A stretch of 64,000 nucleotides of DNA from Salarias fasciatus (lineage: Eukaryota > Chordata > Actinopteri > Blenniiformes > Blenniidae), in the NCBI RefSeq assembly GCF_902148845.1, contig NC_043751.1:31309294-31373293 (forward strand), written 5' to 3'. Of the stretch, positions 23,413 through 39,308 are shown one piece after another. Each line of letters opens with the position of its first letter. Positions within the stretch are counted from its first letter, which is position 1. The notes beneath the pieces were generated by a model. That model was not told the DNA's origin. It saw only the letters and a list, made by a program, of their open reading frames with translations, and did no database searches. The translations under genes were made by a program, and so were the position numbers.

Positions 23413-26129
23413 GGGGGGGGGTTCAGTCAGTGTTTCCCTCCTGAGAGGAGCTGATGAAGCTCATTACAGCTCGTAGTGAATAAAACTCTTCAAAGACTCG
23501 AATCAAACGAGCTGCTGACTCAGCATCCAGGCCGACTCCTCTGAAGTCCAGCTCCCCTGTCACTCAGATTACATAACAGGCCTCGGTGGGTGGGGTGGGG
23601 TGGGGTGGGGTGGGGGGTGGGGAGTGGGGGGGTGGAGAGTTTCCGAGTTTCCTGAGCTGCAGCTTTACGTCCATCAGCCTCAAATTAATCTGCGACGCAT
23701 TCTGAAAGTTTAAGAGGAAATCTGAGCGAGCGGTCAGTTCATGAAGCACAGAAGAGAAGAAGTTCACTTCGATCAGCAGCCATGAGAAAGATCCATGGAA
23801 TGGATAATGACCTCTGACCTCTGGTCCACCAGAAGAGGCACACAGCTGGACCATCTTAGTGCTGTTTCCACACTGAGGGTCAGAAGTTCAACTGCAGTTT
23901 CATCAGTTACTATAGAGCATCTTCCTCCTCTAAACATGGAACTTCATCTGAACTTAATGAGTGAATCAATCAGACCTTCAGAAGCAGCAAAGTAAACAAG
24001 AAAACATTCGGATCTCTGTTTTCATCCTGACTCTCCAAACACAGACTGACTCTGTTTTGGGGGTGGGGGGGATTGTGGGGGATTGGGGGAGGGGTGGGGG
24101 GGGTTCAGGGTGATTCTGAGGGGTGTTTGTGAATCTTTCATGCTGATCCCACATGAGGCCAATCAGAGAGTGAATCTGAGGCTGCAGCCGGGGGGTTTAA
24201 ACCTCTTAGCATCCTCCTCTCTGCAGCTTTCTTTCCAGCTGGAGCTGACGGGAGCTTTTCCTCTGCTGCCTCTTCTCTCGGCACAATGCTGCTGCCGCTC
24301 TCAGCGGAAAGCCGACAGCTGACAGCAGGAGGATTTCAGCTACAAGGACGCATGTTTACCCGCAACAATCCGCTCAGACTGTCGTCCTCCCGAAAAAAAA
24401 AACTGGCTATCAAACTGTCAGAGTCGGTAAAAACTCTTTAACGAGAGGCAAATAAAGCGTGGTGACTCAGTCACGGGTTACATAACAGCTCCGAACGCCG
24501 CACACTGTGCATTTACAGTGAGAACCTGACCTGACACTTCGCACAACTTTTTACTGCAAGATGTGGCTCCTTCCATATGAAAGCACTACATATAATGTGA
24601 CATGAAAAAATGCTTTAGAGCAGCATCTGAAACTTGGTTCAAACTTCTGTGACTGAACACAGTTCCTCTGCAGGAGGCCTGAAGGGATGAGGCCTGGACC
24701 ACAGCCCAGCTCATCCCAGCAACTCTCACTTCAGCTACATTCTCCACTCCGATTAAGAAAGAAACGATCTATTCCAGGCAGAAGTGGCGTACCTCAGGGC
24801 TCCATCCCAGGACTCCTCCTCTTCAGTGTGATCCTCCCCTTCCATCCAAACACCCCAGACACCCTCCTGTCTTTGTGTTTGACTCTTTCACAGCGCCTCT
24901 GTCCGTCAGTCACACTCTGTATGGTGAACCCAGTGAGTCTCTGCTCTGGATCCATCGGACTCGCTCGCTGGTTGGAACGCCGACTGTTGCTAACTAGCTG
25001 TCTGTTACTCTGAACACACAAGCGATTGCATTATTCATGGTGAGGCTGACTGAGACTGTGCCGAACCGCAAGTTCTTTTCCTCACATCTGAAAGGGAAAT
25101 GCTCAAATCCAGCCACTTCTACAAGAAAATAAAATGCTTTAATAAAATGGAAAATTAATTCATAGCTCAACCCACTGGATGAACATGTAAATTATTTGGC
25201 TGCTCATCACTGTTTCACCCACTGTGTCACATGTCGCCATGTTAAATCTGATCTCGCTGAAGGTTTCGATACGATACCGTCTACGATGCCGCCCGACGCT
25301 GATGGAGTGCGTGGAGGCCACGCTGCATCTGAGAACATAGAAACCTCTGAAAACAGAGATATTTTAATGCATTTGGACCTTTTCTTACACATAAAACTAC
25401 AGGTCACCAAACGCGGTTATATTTGGAAACTCCGACCGGAAATGTCCGTTGTTGTTAAATACCTGGAGATGTTTAAACATGGCCGACTGCTGCTGTTGAT
25501 GGAGTTTATGTTGTTTCCGCCCCCTGCGGGCAGACTGAGGTGACCTCCCTGTTTGTTTTCCATGTGAGGACTTTAAAGAAGCAGCTTCTCCGTGAGACAT
25601 GAGAGGGATTTGAAGTTAGTGACTGGACGTGATGGATGGTAATGCCTCCAGATCGCCGCGGCGATCCGGGATTTAACCATCTGCAGGGACGACGGCAGGA
25701 TAACGTGTGTCTGTGTTTGAGGCTCTGCTTCTCCGGATGAGGAGGAAATTGGAGGAATCTGCGGCTCAGCTGCACTTCCACTGAGTCACTCTGACAATTT
25801 GTCTCCCAAATGTTGTTTTGGCTTTAATCCAGGAAGAAACGCATCAGAACTAATCACTTCATCCATAAGTCATCAGATGCCCCCAGGTAGGGGTGTGTGT
25901 GTGTGTGTTCAGTGGTATCAACTGTTCTTCATGCATTAGTGTCAGGCCTCATAAATCGATGTACATTTCGGTGGAGCGTAACAAGACGATCATGGTGATG
26001 AATCTGTTTAGTCTTGCTCTTAAATAGCTGCTTCTTTTTGGGGGGAGACACCGAGAGACAGACTGTAGATCAGGGAAAGCAAGAGGAGAAAGACAGTTGG
26101 TGCAACACCAGCAGCTTAACCAGCAGAGA
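22676..26129. other. Intergenic: C15orf40 3' end, simple repeats and LINE scraps
   Basis: A candidate poly(A) signal AATAAA is at about 23078. Simple repeats are (TG)n followed by poly-G at 23358-23421 and GGGGT-rich tracts at 23586-23632 and 24057-24103. A reverse-transcriptase-like scrap (GVPQG then LGPA) occurs at about 22896-22930. No gene seen. Confidence 0.5.
24680..24880 (+). mobile_element. LINE reverse-transcriptase remnant
   Basis: The frame reading RSIPGRSGVPQGSIPGLLLF matches the SGVPQGSxLGPLLF motif of non-LTR retrotransposon reverse transcriptases, with one motif residue altered. The flanking reading frame has lost similarity, so this is a short 5'- and 3'-truncated relic. Family not assigned. 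Confidence 0.7.
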
Positions 26130-26134
26130 CGTGT

Positions 26135-26275
26135 GGCCCGGTCCGGCGGGGTCGGCCCGGCGGGGTCGGTCCGGCGGGGTCGGCCCGGCGGCGTCGGCCC
26201 GGCGGGGTCGGCCCGGCGGCGTCGGCCCGGCGGCGTCGGCCCGGCGGGGTCGGCCCGATCAGTGGATCAGTGGCC
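26135..26275. repeat. GC-rich minisatellite (CGGCCCGGCGGGGT type)
   Basis: About ten copies of a 14-15-base unit, GGCGGGGTCGGCCC or GGCGGCGTCGGCCC, followed by two copies of CCCGATCAGTGGATC. Confidence 0.95.
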
Positions 26276-26561
26276 CGATCAGTGGATCCTGCTGCACCAA
26301 GTCGAGATACAGGCTGAAGACTTTCAGCGAAACAGAGACCGATGTGATCATTAACAGTGAGATCAGCTGTGCAGAGGTTCTCCGTGACGACACAGCCTCC
26401 ACACATCGTCAGCATATGGAGCAGAAATTAGATTTAACATTATGTATTTAGGAATTTAATAAGTTCTTGTATTGGTTCTCAGAATTGGTTAGTGCTCACA
26501 CCTTTACTCGGCTATTGAAAAAATGGTTTGTGTGTAACATGATGTGTGTATATATGTCTAT

Positions 26562-27985
26562 GGGGATGGCTAGTAGCTACGTCATCGAAGCTGAATACGT
26601 CACTTCCGTGTCCAAAGGTGCGATGGTGCAGTGCTGTGTCCCGTGTTGTAACAACAGGAACGATGTCAACAAAACCATTTCCTATTACTGCTTTCCTTCG
26701 ATATTACATCATTATATTATTTTACTGATATTACAAATAATGAGGCGGACTCACGTTATATAGATCAGATTTTTATTGTTTCATTTAATTATGTCACAGA
26801 GCCAGACAGCAGCGGCACCGTAGCCAGGTCTCCTCCCCACAGCGGGGACGGTCCCACCGAGACACACACCCATCACCGGACCCGGTCCTGAGCAGGACCC
26901 CTGACCGAGCGGGACACAGGACGGAGCGGAACCGGGACTCAGTCCACGAGGGCGGCGCGTGCCCCCCGCTCCCGGTGCTGCTTAAATTAAACACAATTTA
27001 TAGAAGTCTAAATAAAATTTTTGGCTACACGTCCTCTGTCTGTGTTTAATCTCCCTTTAGCTAATATTATTTTCTAGGCTGCTGGCATCACATCACTGAT
27101 TAAATAAATTATTTGCTAAACTTTAGAGTTTATTTACGTGTCAGTCGCGGTTCTTCAGGTCCTGCTGGTTCCCACATCAGCTCCTCTCGTGGCGCCGGCG
27201 CATCAAAAGTAACTCTATCGGCCAGAACAATATTGTGTAAAACAGCACAGGACAAAATAAAGTCCCACATCTTTTCAGGGCTGAACTGCAGCGTTTCTCT
27301 CGCTGGATCTGAAGCTGCTCTGCAGCAGCTGTGTGTCTTCTCTCACTGTTAAAACTGCCTCCTCTCCGTGGCAGGACGGCCCAGCGGAGTTATCCAAAAT
27401 TAATAATCCTTTATTAATCCCACAAGGGGGGATATTATTAGATATTCTGTAAGGGCTTTTTATTATTATTATTATTATTATTATTGTTATTATTTTACTT
27501 TTTACCCTGTACTGAATGTGTGCTGCTTCTGCTTTATGGCGTGTTTGAGGTTTGGTTTAAAATTATTTCCCTGGATGACACTTCTACAATAAACTGTAAG
27601 TTGTCCTAAAACCGCAGACAGACAGAACCCAATTCTAACATTGCTAATTAATTAATAGTTAAGTTACACAGCTTGACGCGACGACTGACACCCTAGTGTT
27701 AATGCTAGCTCGCCACTTACTCACCCACCTCAACCTCGTAAATGTTGTTTTTCATTGAAGCCTGTGCTTTCCATTTCAGACTTCCACCTGTCACCACAGA
27801 AATATTTACAACTCGGTTTGAGTTGTAAGAGTTTAAACCCCTCTTCACTGACTTTGGAAAGTCAGCAAAATTCACTGTTACCGTGAAAAAAATGACCGTT
27901 TCTTTGGCAGCAGCCATTGTGTTTACATTGCGCGCTAGAAGCCTTGGACCCGGAAGTGACTTGTGACGTCACACTAGCCATTCCC
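26562..27985. mobile_element. ISL2EU-like DNA transposon, decayed
   Basis: Imperfect terminal inverted repeats, GGGGATGGCTAGT at the left and ACTAGCCATTCCC at the right, extend inward through CACTTCCG(T/G)GTCC. They are flanked by the dinucleotide AT on both sides (26560-26561, 27986-27987). Three coding scraps fit the ISL2EU family from memory. On the plus strand at 26623, MVQCCVPCCNNRNDVNK is the start of a THAP finger. On the minus strand at about 27270-27125, LSCAVLHNIVLADR resembles the C-terminal part of a DDE_Tnp_4 transposase. On the minus strand at 27917-27717, 66 residues starting MAAAKETVIFF, with FPKSVKRGLNSYNSNRVVNI and QASMKNNIYEVEV, resemble the N-terminus of the YqaJ-type protein. 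Most of the coding sequence is missing. A TTA-rich insertion lies at about 27420-27490. Confidence 0.65.
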
Positions 27986-28217
27986 ATAATCTGCACTTAC
28001 GGATGATTTCTTGCACTTCTGCTTTTGCGCTGAAGCTTATTTTAGCATCGGCCTCCTTTACACTCACTCCTAAACGTGTGTGTTTCAGCTGGAGTCGGAT
28101 CCACAGGACTGGATTATTTACTGCATTTGATCAGAAAGAGCCTGGATTGATCGATGTGAGTGAATAAAGTGTTTTGTTTATTTTCTAAAACCAAAGAAAT
28201 TCTGCTAAAGAGCCTCC

Positions 28218-28257
28218 TGACGTCACGCGGAGCGGCTACGTCACCCTGGTGACGTCG
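28218..28257 (+). promoter_or_regulatory. cAMP-response-element cluster upstream of cartpt
   Basis: A full CRE, TGACGTCA, lies at 28218-28225, with half or variant sites TACGTCAC (about 28238) and TGACGTCG (28250-28257). It is about 180-220 bases upstream of the cartpt start codon. Mammalian CART promoters are known to be driven by PKA/CREB through a proximal CRE, so this is a credible conserved control site. The transcription start is not visible. Confidence 0.65.
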
Positions 28258-28435
28258 CGGGAGGGCTCGTGGAGGGGGGCGGGGCCGTTGGTCCAAAGCT
28301 CCCGCGCGCCCCGGAGCGCGGCAGAGCGCGCGTGAGCAGCACCTGCGGGAAGGTGACAGCCGCTCGCGGACTCTGGCAGCTCGGACCCGCCGTTGTTTGT
28401 TTGTTTGTTTGTTTGTTTACAGTCTGTTTGGAGAC

Positions 28436-30737
28436 ATGTGGGCGCGAGCCGTGCTGTGCGCGGCACTGCTGTCCGCGCTGTGTCCGCGCGGCTGGACGGA
28501 AGCCGAGAGGGAGCCGAGAGACGTTCAGGAGCCGCGGTACAACCCGAACAGACTGGTGAGGCGTTCAGGGACACCACAATATTGACTCTAATCTGATTTA
28601 TTCATCGCTTTTCTTCTGATGTAACTTTTAGAGACAGGTACTACTCGGAAAATCAGAATATCGTGTAGAAGTTGTTTTATTCAGGCAATTCATTAAACAG
28701 ACATTTTATAGACTAATTCCATGCAAAGTGAGATTTCTGCATTGATTTGTTGTAAGTTTGCTGATTATGATTTACAGCTTTTTAAAACCTCAAAAGCAAA
28801 ACCTCAGAAAGTTAGAATACTGTGAAGAAGTGTCACAAACTGATGAAACACCTGCAGAAGGTCCTGAGCCTTTACAGCTGTGTAACAGAAATGCATGCAC
28901 TTTTTCAAGATAATTTAATTTTCCGAGTAGAAACTGTATATCAAATGTTAGTGCTTCTTAAGTTTCATTCATGCATTTAATTTAATTTTTTGTGTTTTCT
29001 ATTGTAATTGAACCTTTATTTATGTGACCCGTAGCACTGTGTGTAATTACATTTATACGATATAGATCTATTTAGCATGTTTGTTTATAAATATTAATGT
29101 GAGCAGCTGTTGGTGATCGAATTGAACAAATAATCTTTACATATTTGTTGAAGGTGTATTTAAAATTTAAGTTGTTGAACATGTTCAAATGAAAGTTATG
29201 TAAACTGTTTTAAATCATTTTGTCTTTACATTTTACTGGGAGAATCTAAATGTGCTTGATAGTCAGCACATTTCTTTATTTCCATAGAAATAACTCCATG
29301 GAGCCTCTTCATACATCAGTACCGAATTTAAATGTGTAATCAGTTAAATAAACTGTGTTCATCTTTTTTTTTTTTTTTTGGGGGGGGGGGCTGATAATGT
29401 CATCTATCAGAGTGGAAGAAGCTTTAAATCTTTACAAGCAAAAAAACATCAAAAATGAGTATTTTCAGTGTTTACTTGTATTGTCAGTATCACAGTTGTT
29501 TCATTATTTATTAGAGTCGTGTTTCTACATTGAGACAGTAATAAACTCACTGATCAGAGGACGAGTAATCTGAGTACTTACGCTGTAGGACAGATGTGTG
29601 ATGGCTCCACTGACTTGATGCTGAAATCAACTCCAGACCAGGGGTGTTCAACCTGCGGCTCTGGGGCCACATGTGGCCCTTCAGTCCCTATGTAGCGGCT
29701 CCACAGAGCTTTGACAATATGAGATGTGATGAAGATTGAACTTTGATTATATTTACGCATCACACCAACGTTCTAAATGGTCTCAGTGAAGGGATTAAAC
29801 ATAAACGTAAAAAAACGTAAAATTAAGTTAAGAGTAAATTTTTTTAAACTAGCTAAAACCACAAGAAATGTGGGAAAAAGTGATAGAATGGCTTAAAAAA
29901 TGTGAAATGTTTAGAATTTCTAAAAGAAGACCATAAATATGGTTGGACAAAAGCCTGTAAAACTGCTTAAAATGAGGCAAAATGGTTGAAACTGCTAAAA
30001 TTTCAAAATTCTCAACTACAAGATACTTGAAAATAGGAACAAAACTGTTCAAATCAAGTATAAATATAGATCCAATTTAATAAAATGTTCACTATTCTGA
30101 ACCCAAACTTCATAAATACATCATAAGATAGTTTTTGTTTGTGAAGCTTCCTGAGCAGCAGCCGCCTCATTTTAAAGGTCCAATGTTCCTGATGGCTCCA
30201 GAACTTCTGGACTTGGTGGAAAGTCACAAAAAATGGCTCTTTTGGTCATAAAGCTTGTAGAACCCTGGTCCAGACCGACTCGGTTAGCGACCACTGCCTC
30301 CTCGGACCCCGCTGACCGGGCTGCTTGCTGTCTGCAGCTCGGGGCGCTGCACGAGGTCCTGGAGAAGCTGCAGACGAAGAGGATCAACCCCTGGGAGAAG
30401 AAGTACGGCCAGGTTCCCTCTGTGAGTATCGGCGTCGGCGCTCCTCCTCAGCACCCGGTCCGGGTTCTGCCGGGTTCTGTTACGGTACCAGACTGAGGTC
30501 CAGACACTCAGAGTCCAGCCAGACGCCCAACTCTCACGTCTGAGACGGAAATGCAACTGAATCACAAACACTGAGACGAACTGCTGGTTCCTCACTCTCA
30601 TGTCCGTGTGTGTGTGTGTGTGTGCGCAGTGTGACCTGGGCGAGCACTGCGCCGTCAGGAAAGGATCTCGCATCGGGAAGATGTGCGACTGTCCCCAGGG
30701 AGCGTTCTGCAACTTCTTCCTGCTGAAGTGCTTATGA
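28436..30737 (+). CDS. cartpt: Cocaine- and amphetamine-regulated transcript (CART) prepropeptide
   Basis: Three exons, 28436-28555, 30338-30421 and 30630-30737, all phase 0, encode 103 residues. Exon 1 has a signal peptide ([20 protein letters not shown]). Exon 2 reads [20 protein letters not shown] then KKYGQVPS, with the dibasic sites KR and KK used by prohormone convertases. Exon 3 carries the cystine-knot domain with six cysteines ([20 protein letters not shown] then [15 protein letters not shown]) and ends in Leu-TGA exactly as in known CART. The peptide is secreted from neurons and endocrine cells and suppresses feeding. The exon 3 acceptor follows a (GT)n run ending GCGCAG. Poly(A) signal AATAAA is at about 30815. 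Teleosts have several cart paralogues; I cannot say which this is. Confidence 0.96.
29639..30267. mobile_element. Non-autonomous hAT-like element, copy 2, in cartpt intron 1
   Basis: It begins CAGGGGTGTTCAACCTGCGG and ends GTAGAACCCTG. Flanking 8-mers CTCCAGAC (29631-29638) and GTCCAGAC (30268-30275) differ by one base, consistent with the 8-bp target duplication of hAT elements. It shares its full length with the copy at 18603-19254. It ends only about 70 bases upstream of cartpt exon 2. Confidence 0.82.
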
Positions 30738-31316
30738 GCCAGGCAGGCGGACGGTCTCGGTTTCACCCTACACTCCTCGGAGGATCCGACCCGAGCGTCA
30801 CGTGCACTGTGTAAATAAAGTTTGGCTTCTTTCTGACTTGCAGACTGTTTCATTACACCGATTTGAATTGGGGGGGGTCATAAGGCCTGCGGCCCACATG
30901 TGGGACTTCAGCTCTGCCTGAGTGGCCGTCAGGGAATCAGTCATTCTTGGTTTATCACATCTGAACTCGTCTCGTTTTAACATTTTGTTTTCGGTTGGGT
31001 TTAGCTTCTTAGCTAGCGGATGCTAACTCGAAACTGGTCAAAAAAAAAGCCGATAATAAAGCGTGAACTGAATCAACTCAACATTTAGAACGGAATGGTT
31101 TCCAGACTCGAAAGTAACGGAGCAACGTGAGCTCATAATGTTAAACCTGTTTTCATCAGACTTTTGCTGAAGAGTAAAACTGAACTTTAATTCTCCACTC
31201 CACCGCCGCCTCAGTCCGCACACGGAACTGCAGACTTCTCCTTCTTAGTTCTTCGGTTTCATTTTTAAGATTTCCGATTGTGGGACAAACAAAACTACTT
31301 CCTGTGGACTAAAAGT

Positions 31317-31710
31317 CCATCCGTCTTCAACCGCTTATCCAGGAACGAGTCTCAAGGACAGCAGTCGAAGCAGGGGGACCCACACTTCCTGGAGGATCCC
31401 AGAGCTTCTCCTTTCAGCTCCGCTCCTTCGTGCAGCTCGGTTGATTCGGTGGTCGTTTTAACCTGGTGAAATGACCTCGTGCTGAACGTCCTGAGCAGGG
31501 TGTCGAACCTCAGCTTGACCCTCAGCCTGCCCCTACTGGGTGGACAGGGCGCCGTAAAGTTCTCTGTGGTGAGATAGTCTGTTCTTTCGCTGCACCGAGC
31601 CTCTCCTCCACCCGTCAACTGAACCCTGAGGTTCTTCAACTCCTCCACTTGGACCAGAGTCTCCCCACGGGGCCAAAGGTCAGTCCTGCCAGAGTCCAAC
31701 ATGCAGGAAC
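31317..31710 (-). mobile_element. Non-LTR retrotransposon 3' remnant (Rex/RTE-like)
   Basis: The plus strand begins GTCCATCCGTCTTCAACCGC, the usual tail of an abundant fish LINE. On the minus strand, GETLVQVEELKNLRVQLTGG corresponds to the GESLPQVEEFKYLGVLFTSE segment I recall from the reverse-transcriptase C-terminal region of that LINE. The frame is broken downstream. Family name is given cautiously. Confidence 0.6.
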
Positions 31711-32093
31711 AGGTCTGACTTCCTGCTGGCAGTGTGGACCAGAATCCTGCTTCGGTCCTACAGAGACCAGACGGCCCTGAACAAGGAGCCCTGGACTCCG
31801 AACTCCTAAAGCCCCACAAGACACCAGGAGTGCAAATTCCCCCGACCCCCCGACCCCCCGACCCCTGTGGAGGGTCTAGATGGTCCAGGGTTCCAGGACC
31901 AGCATTACTATGGCAACAACACTTCAGCAGGGTTAAACTAACCTGTCTCACAACGGTCTAATCCCAGCTCACAGCTGACCTTCCCCCCCAGTCCCCGTGA
32001 ACCCAACACCTCCCATGACCCCCCATCCCCGTGACCCCCCCCCACCCCCTGAGGACAAGAACCCAGCTGCAGACACACGTCTCTTTTCTCTGG

Positions 32094-32099
32094 TTTATT
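32094..32099 (-). terminator. rps17 poly(A) signal
   Basis: AATAAA on the minus strand, about 130 bases beyond the rps17 stop codon. Confidence 0.7.
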
Positions 32100-32226
32100 C
32101 TCTTCGGTCTACATGAAGTAAATAAAAAAAAAAGGGAAACGGATAATTTAACAGCACAGTTTGGAGACGAGCAGCAGGCGTGCAGAGCCGGGGGGTCAGA
32201 GGTCAGGGGGTCAGGTCAGGGGGGGT

Positions 32227-36977
<4,751 letters not shown>

Positions 36978-37866
36978 GATGGATCCGCCTGGGAGAAAAG
37001 GACGACGTCATTTCCGGTACAGACTTAAAGGCCTGTCTACAACCGGAAGTCATAAACACAGAGACAAATTGCTGCAGTGACACCTGTGGTCAGAGGATAG
37101 AACTGCAACTACAATACAACGAAATCCGCTTGTCCTCCAAAGAATTCATGTAAGACAGAAAAGACGGATAAAAGCAAAACCTGCCATTTAACAAAAGGTA
37201 AGGACTTTAGTGTTCTCCAGATTTTTAAGTAGCAATTAAGTCTCTTTTCTTTGTTTTTGTATCCTCCGTGGAAATGATTTTTTCAATCGGGTTGCTTAGC
37301 TGCATGTTTAAAAATCACCCTGAGGACAGACTGCTGCCGATGATTTTCAGTCCAACAGTGGGATACACATCTTTAAATAATTAGGCATGTAAACAAAACT
37401 ATTTCATTCTACACTCTGCAATGAATTCTACATTCATTTAGCAAAAAAATTCACCCAAAGAGTCCAAATCTGAGGTGACAGACATTTATTATTCAGGTAA
37501 ATTATTGCAGAAATACATTCTTTAAACAAACATGTGCTGTCAGAGGAAAACAAGGCTTCAGTCCAGCTTCCTGAATAAAGACACAGATGTTCACTGAGTC
37601 CAACTCAAACAAATCGAAGCGTCTCTTCGACTCAGACATTATTGATCGAGCTGAATCTGAGAACACTGTTCTCCAACAATCAAACACATCCGAGCAACCG
37701 TGATTGTATTTAACTTCCTGAAGCAGCAGCAACACACACACACACAAGCATTGGTGGTGTAAAAGTGGCAGATTTATATTTTTCTGCTTATTTCAGCTCT
37801 TTTTATGTGCTAAACTAATGTCACTTGACTCTAAAGTGTACCTGTTTTCTATTAAAGGAACAGTCG

Positions 37867-37910
<44 letters not shown>

Positions 37911-38687
37911 GTGTGTGTGTTCGTGTTCTCATGACTCTACACTAAAACTTCTACAGGAACCACTTCATGGTGGGAGAAACCCGGAGCGGTGAGATGAGAG
38001 GAGTCTTCCTGCCTGTTGGACAGTGGAGGATTTTCACCTCTGGTGTTTCTTCCTTCAGTATTTTACAGGTGTTGCATTCCAGCTGCTGCAGTTGTGTTTG
38101 TTTGGTTGTGTTGTCGGCCCTTAGTGAGACTGTGGTTTACCTACGGGTTATTGCCAGTTGTCTTGTGCCTCAGGAATCATTCATTTAAATTCCCTTCTCT
38201 AAAAAAGTGACGGTGCTTGTGTTATTTGTATGGTTATGTATTAAAGAGTTGTTGTTTTTGTCCACTTCTGATGATTTTATGTTTATTTTATTAGTCTCAA
38301 GCTGTGTTGATGTTTTGGGGAACTGAATAATCTCTGAGGTATTTTAATGTATTTTAATTCATTTTTAGCTCTTCTAATGCATGTATTTTTATGAATCTCT
38401 CTGCTAATCACATTATGTTTGATTATTTTGCGTGTTGAGTTGTTCTTGGGTAAATTTTTAATGGATAGTTGCATTACAGTTCTTAACTTTCAATTCTTTG
38501 CATCAGATTTTCTCATTCCAGCTCTTTCTTTCATTTGTTTTCTTGTAATATCTTTTTTTTAATGATCTGTGACGAAGCTAAAGCTGAAGGCACGGCCGCC
38601 CGGAGGGCGGCCACATGGCCGAACATCCTCTCCATCCGTCCTGTGGAAACCAGTGCAAATTAGAAGCGGGGGATACGATGCTGGTCG
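36978..38687. other. Intergenic between rps17 promoter and sh3gl3 3' end
   Basis: Near 36980-37080 lies the rps17 upstream region. There is a (TG)n run at 37870-37920. AT-rich unique sequence at 38150-38560 is probably sh3gl3 3' UTR or intergenic. No exon seen. Confidence 0.5.
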
Positions 38688-38889
38688 TCATGGCGACGGC
38701 AGCGGGACCAGCACGTCCACGTAGCTGACGGGCAGCAGGCCCGAGCGGCCGCCCAGCTCGCCCCGGAACCAGTTGTCGTCGACGCGGCGGGAGAGCGCGA
38801 TGACGTCGCCCTGGCCGAAGCTCAGCTCGCCGTCTCTGCTGGGCTGGAAGGAGAAGAGCGCCCGGCAGCAGGGCCGGTCCGGGGGCGGC

Positions 38890-38927
<38 letters not shown>

Positions 38928-39245
38928 TGAGGAGGCACCGCCAGCATTTATCTCATCGGTTCATTCAACAACAGAAAAATTGTGATGAAAACACAAAATA
39001 CACAAATCAACATGATAAAAACAAACAAAGCAAAAAAAACTGTTGACTTTCATTTCACAAAATTTCTAAAAAATCAAAATTATTATTAGTTTGTAAAAAC
39101 AAACGATTGAAAATGAATATTTCAATATTTGCTGCTGAAAATCATGGCAGTAGACAAATATACAAAACAATCCATCAATAAATAAATTCTCTTACTGTGA
39201 CCGAGGCTGGAACTGTACGGTAGCACTGTCTGCTGCTCCACTGTC

Positions 39246-39308
<63 letters not shown>

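Noticed and set aside
26135-26275. GC-rich array with a regular period, checked as a CRISPR-like array
   Set aside because: Units are contiguous with no unique spacers; it is a eukaryotic minisatellite.
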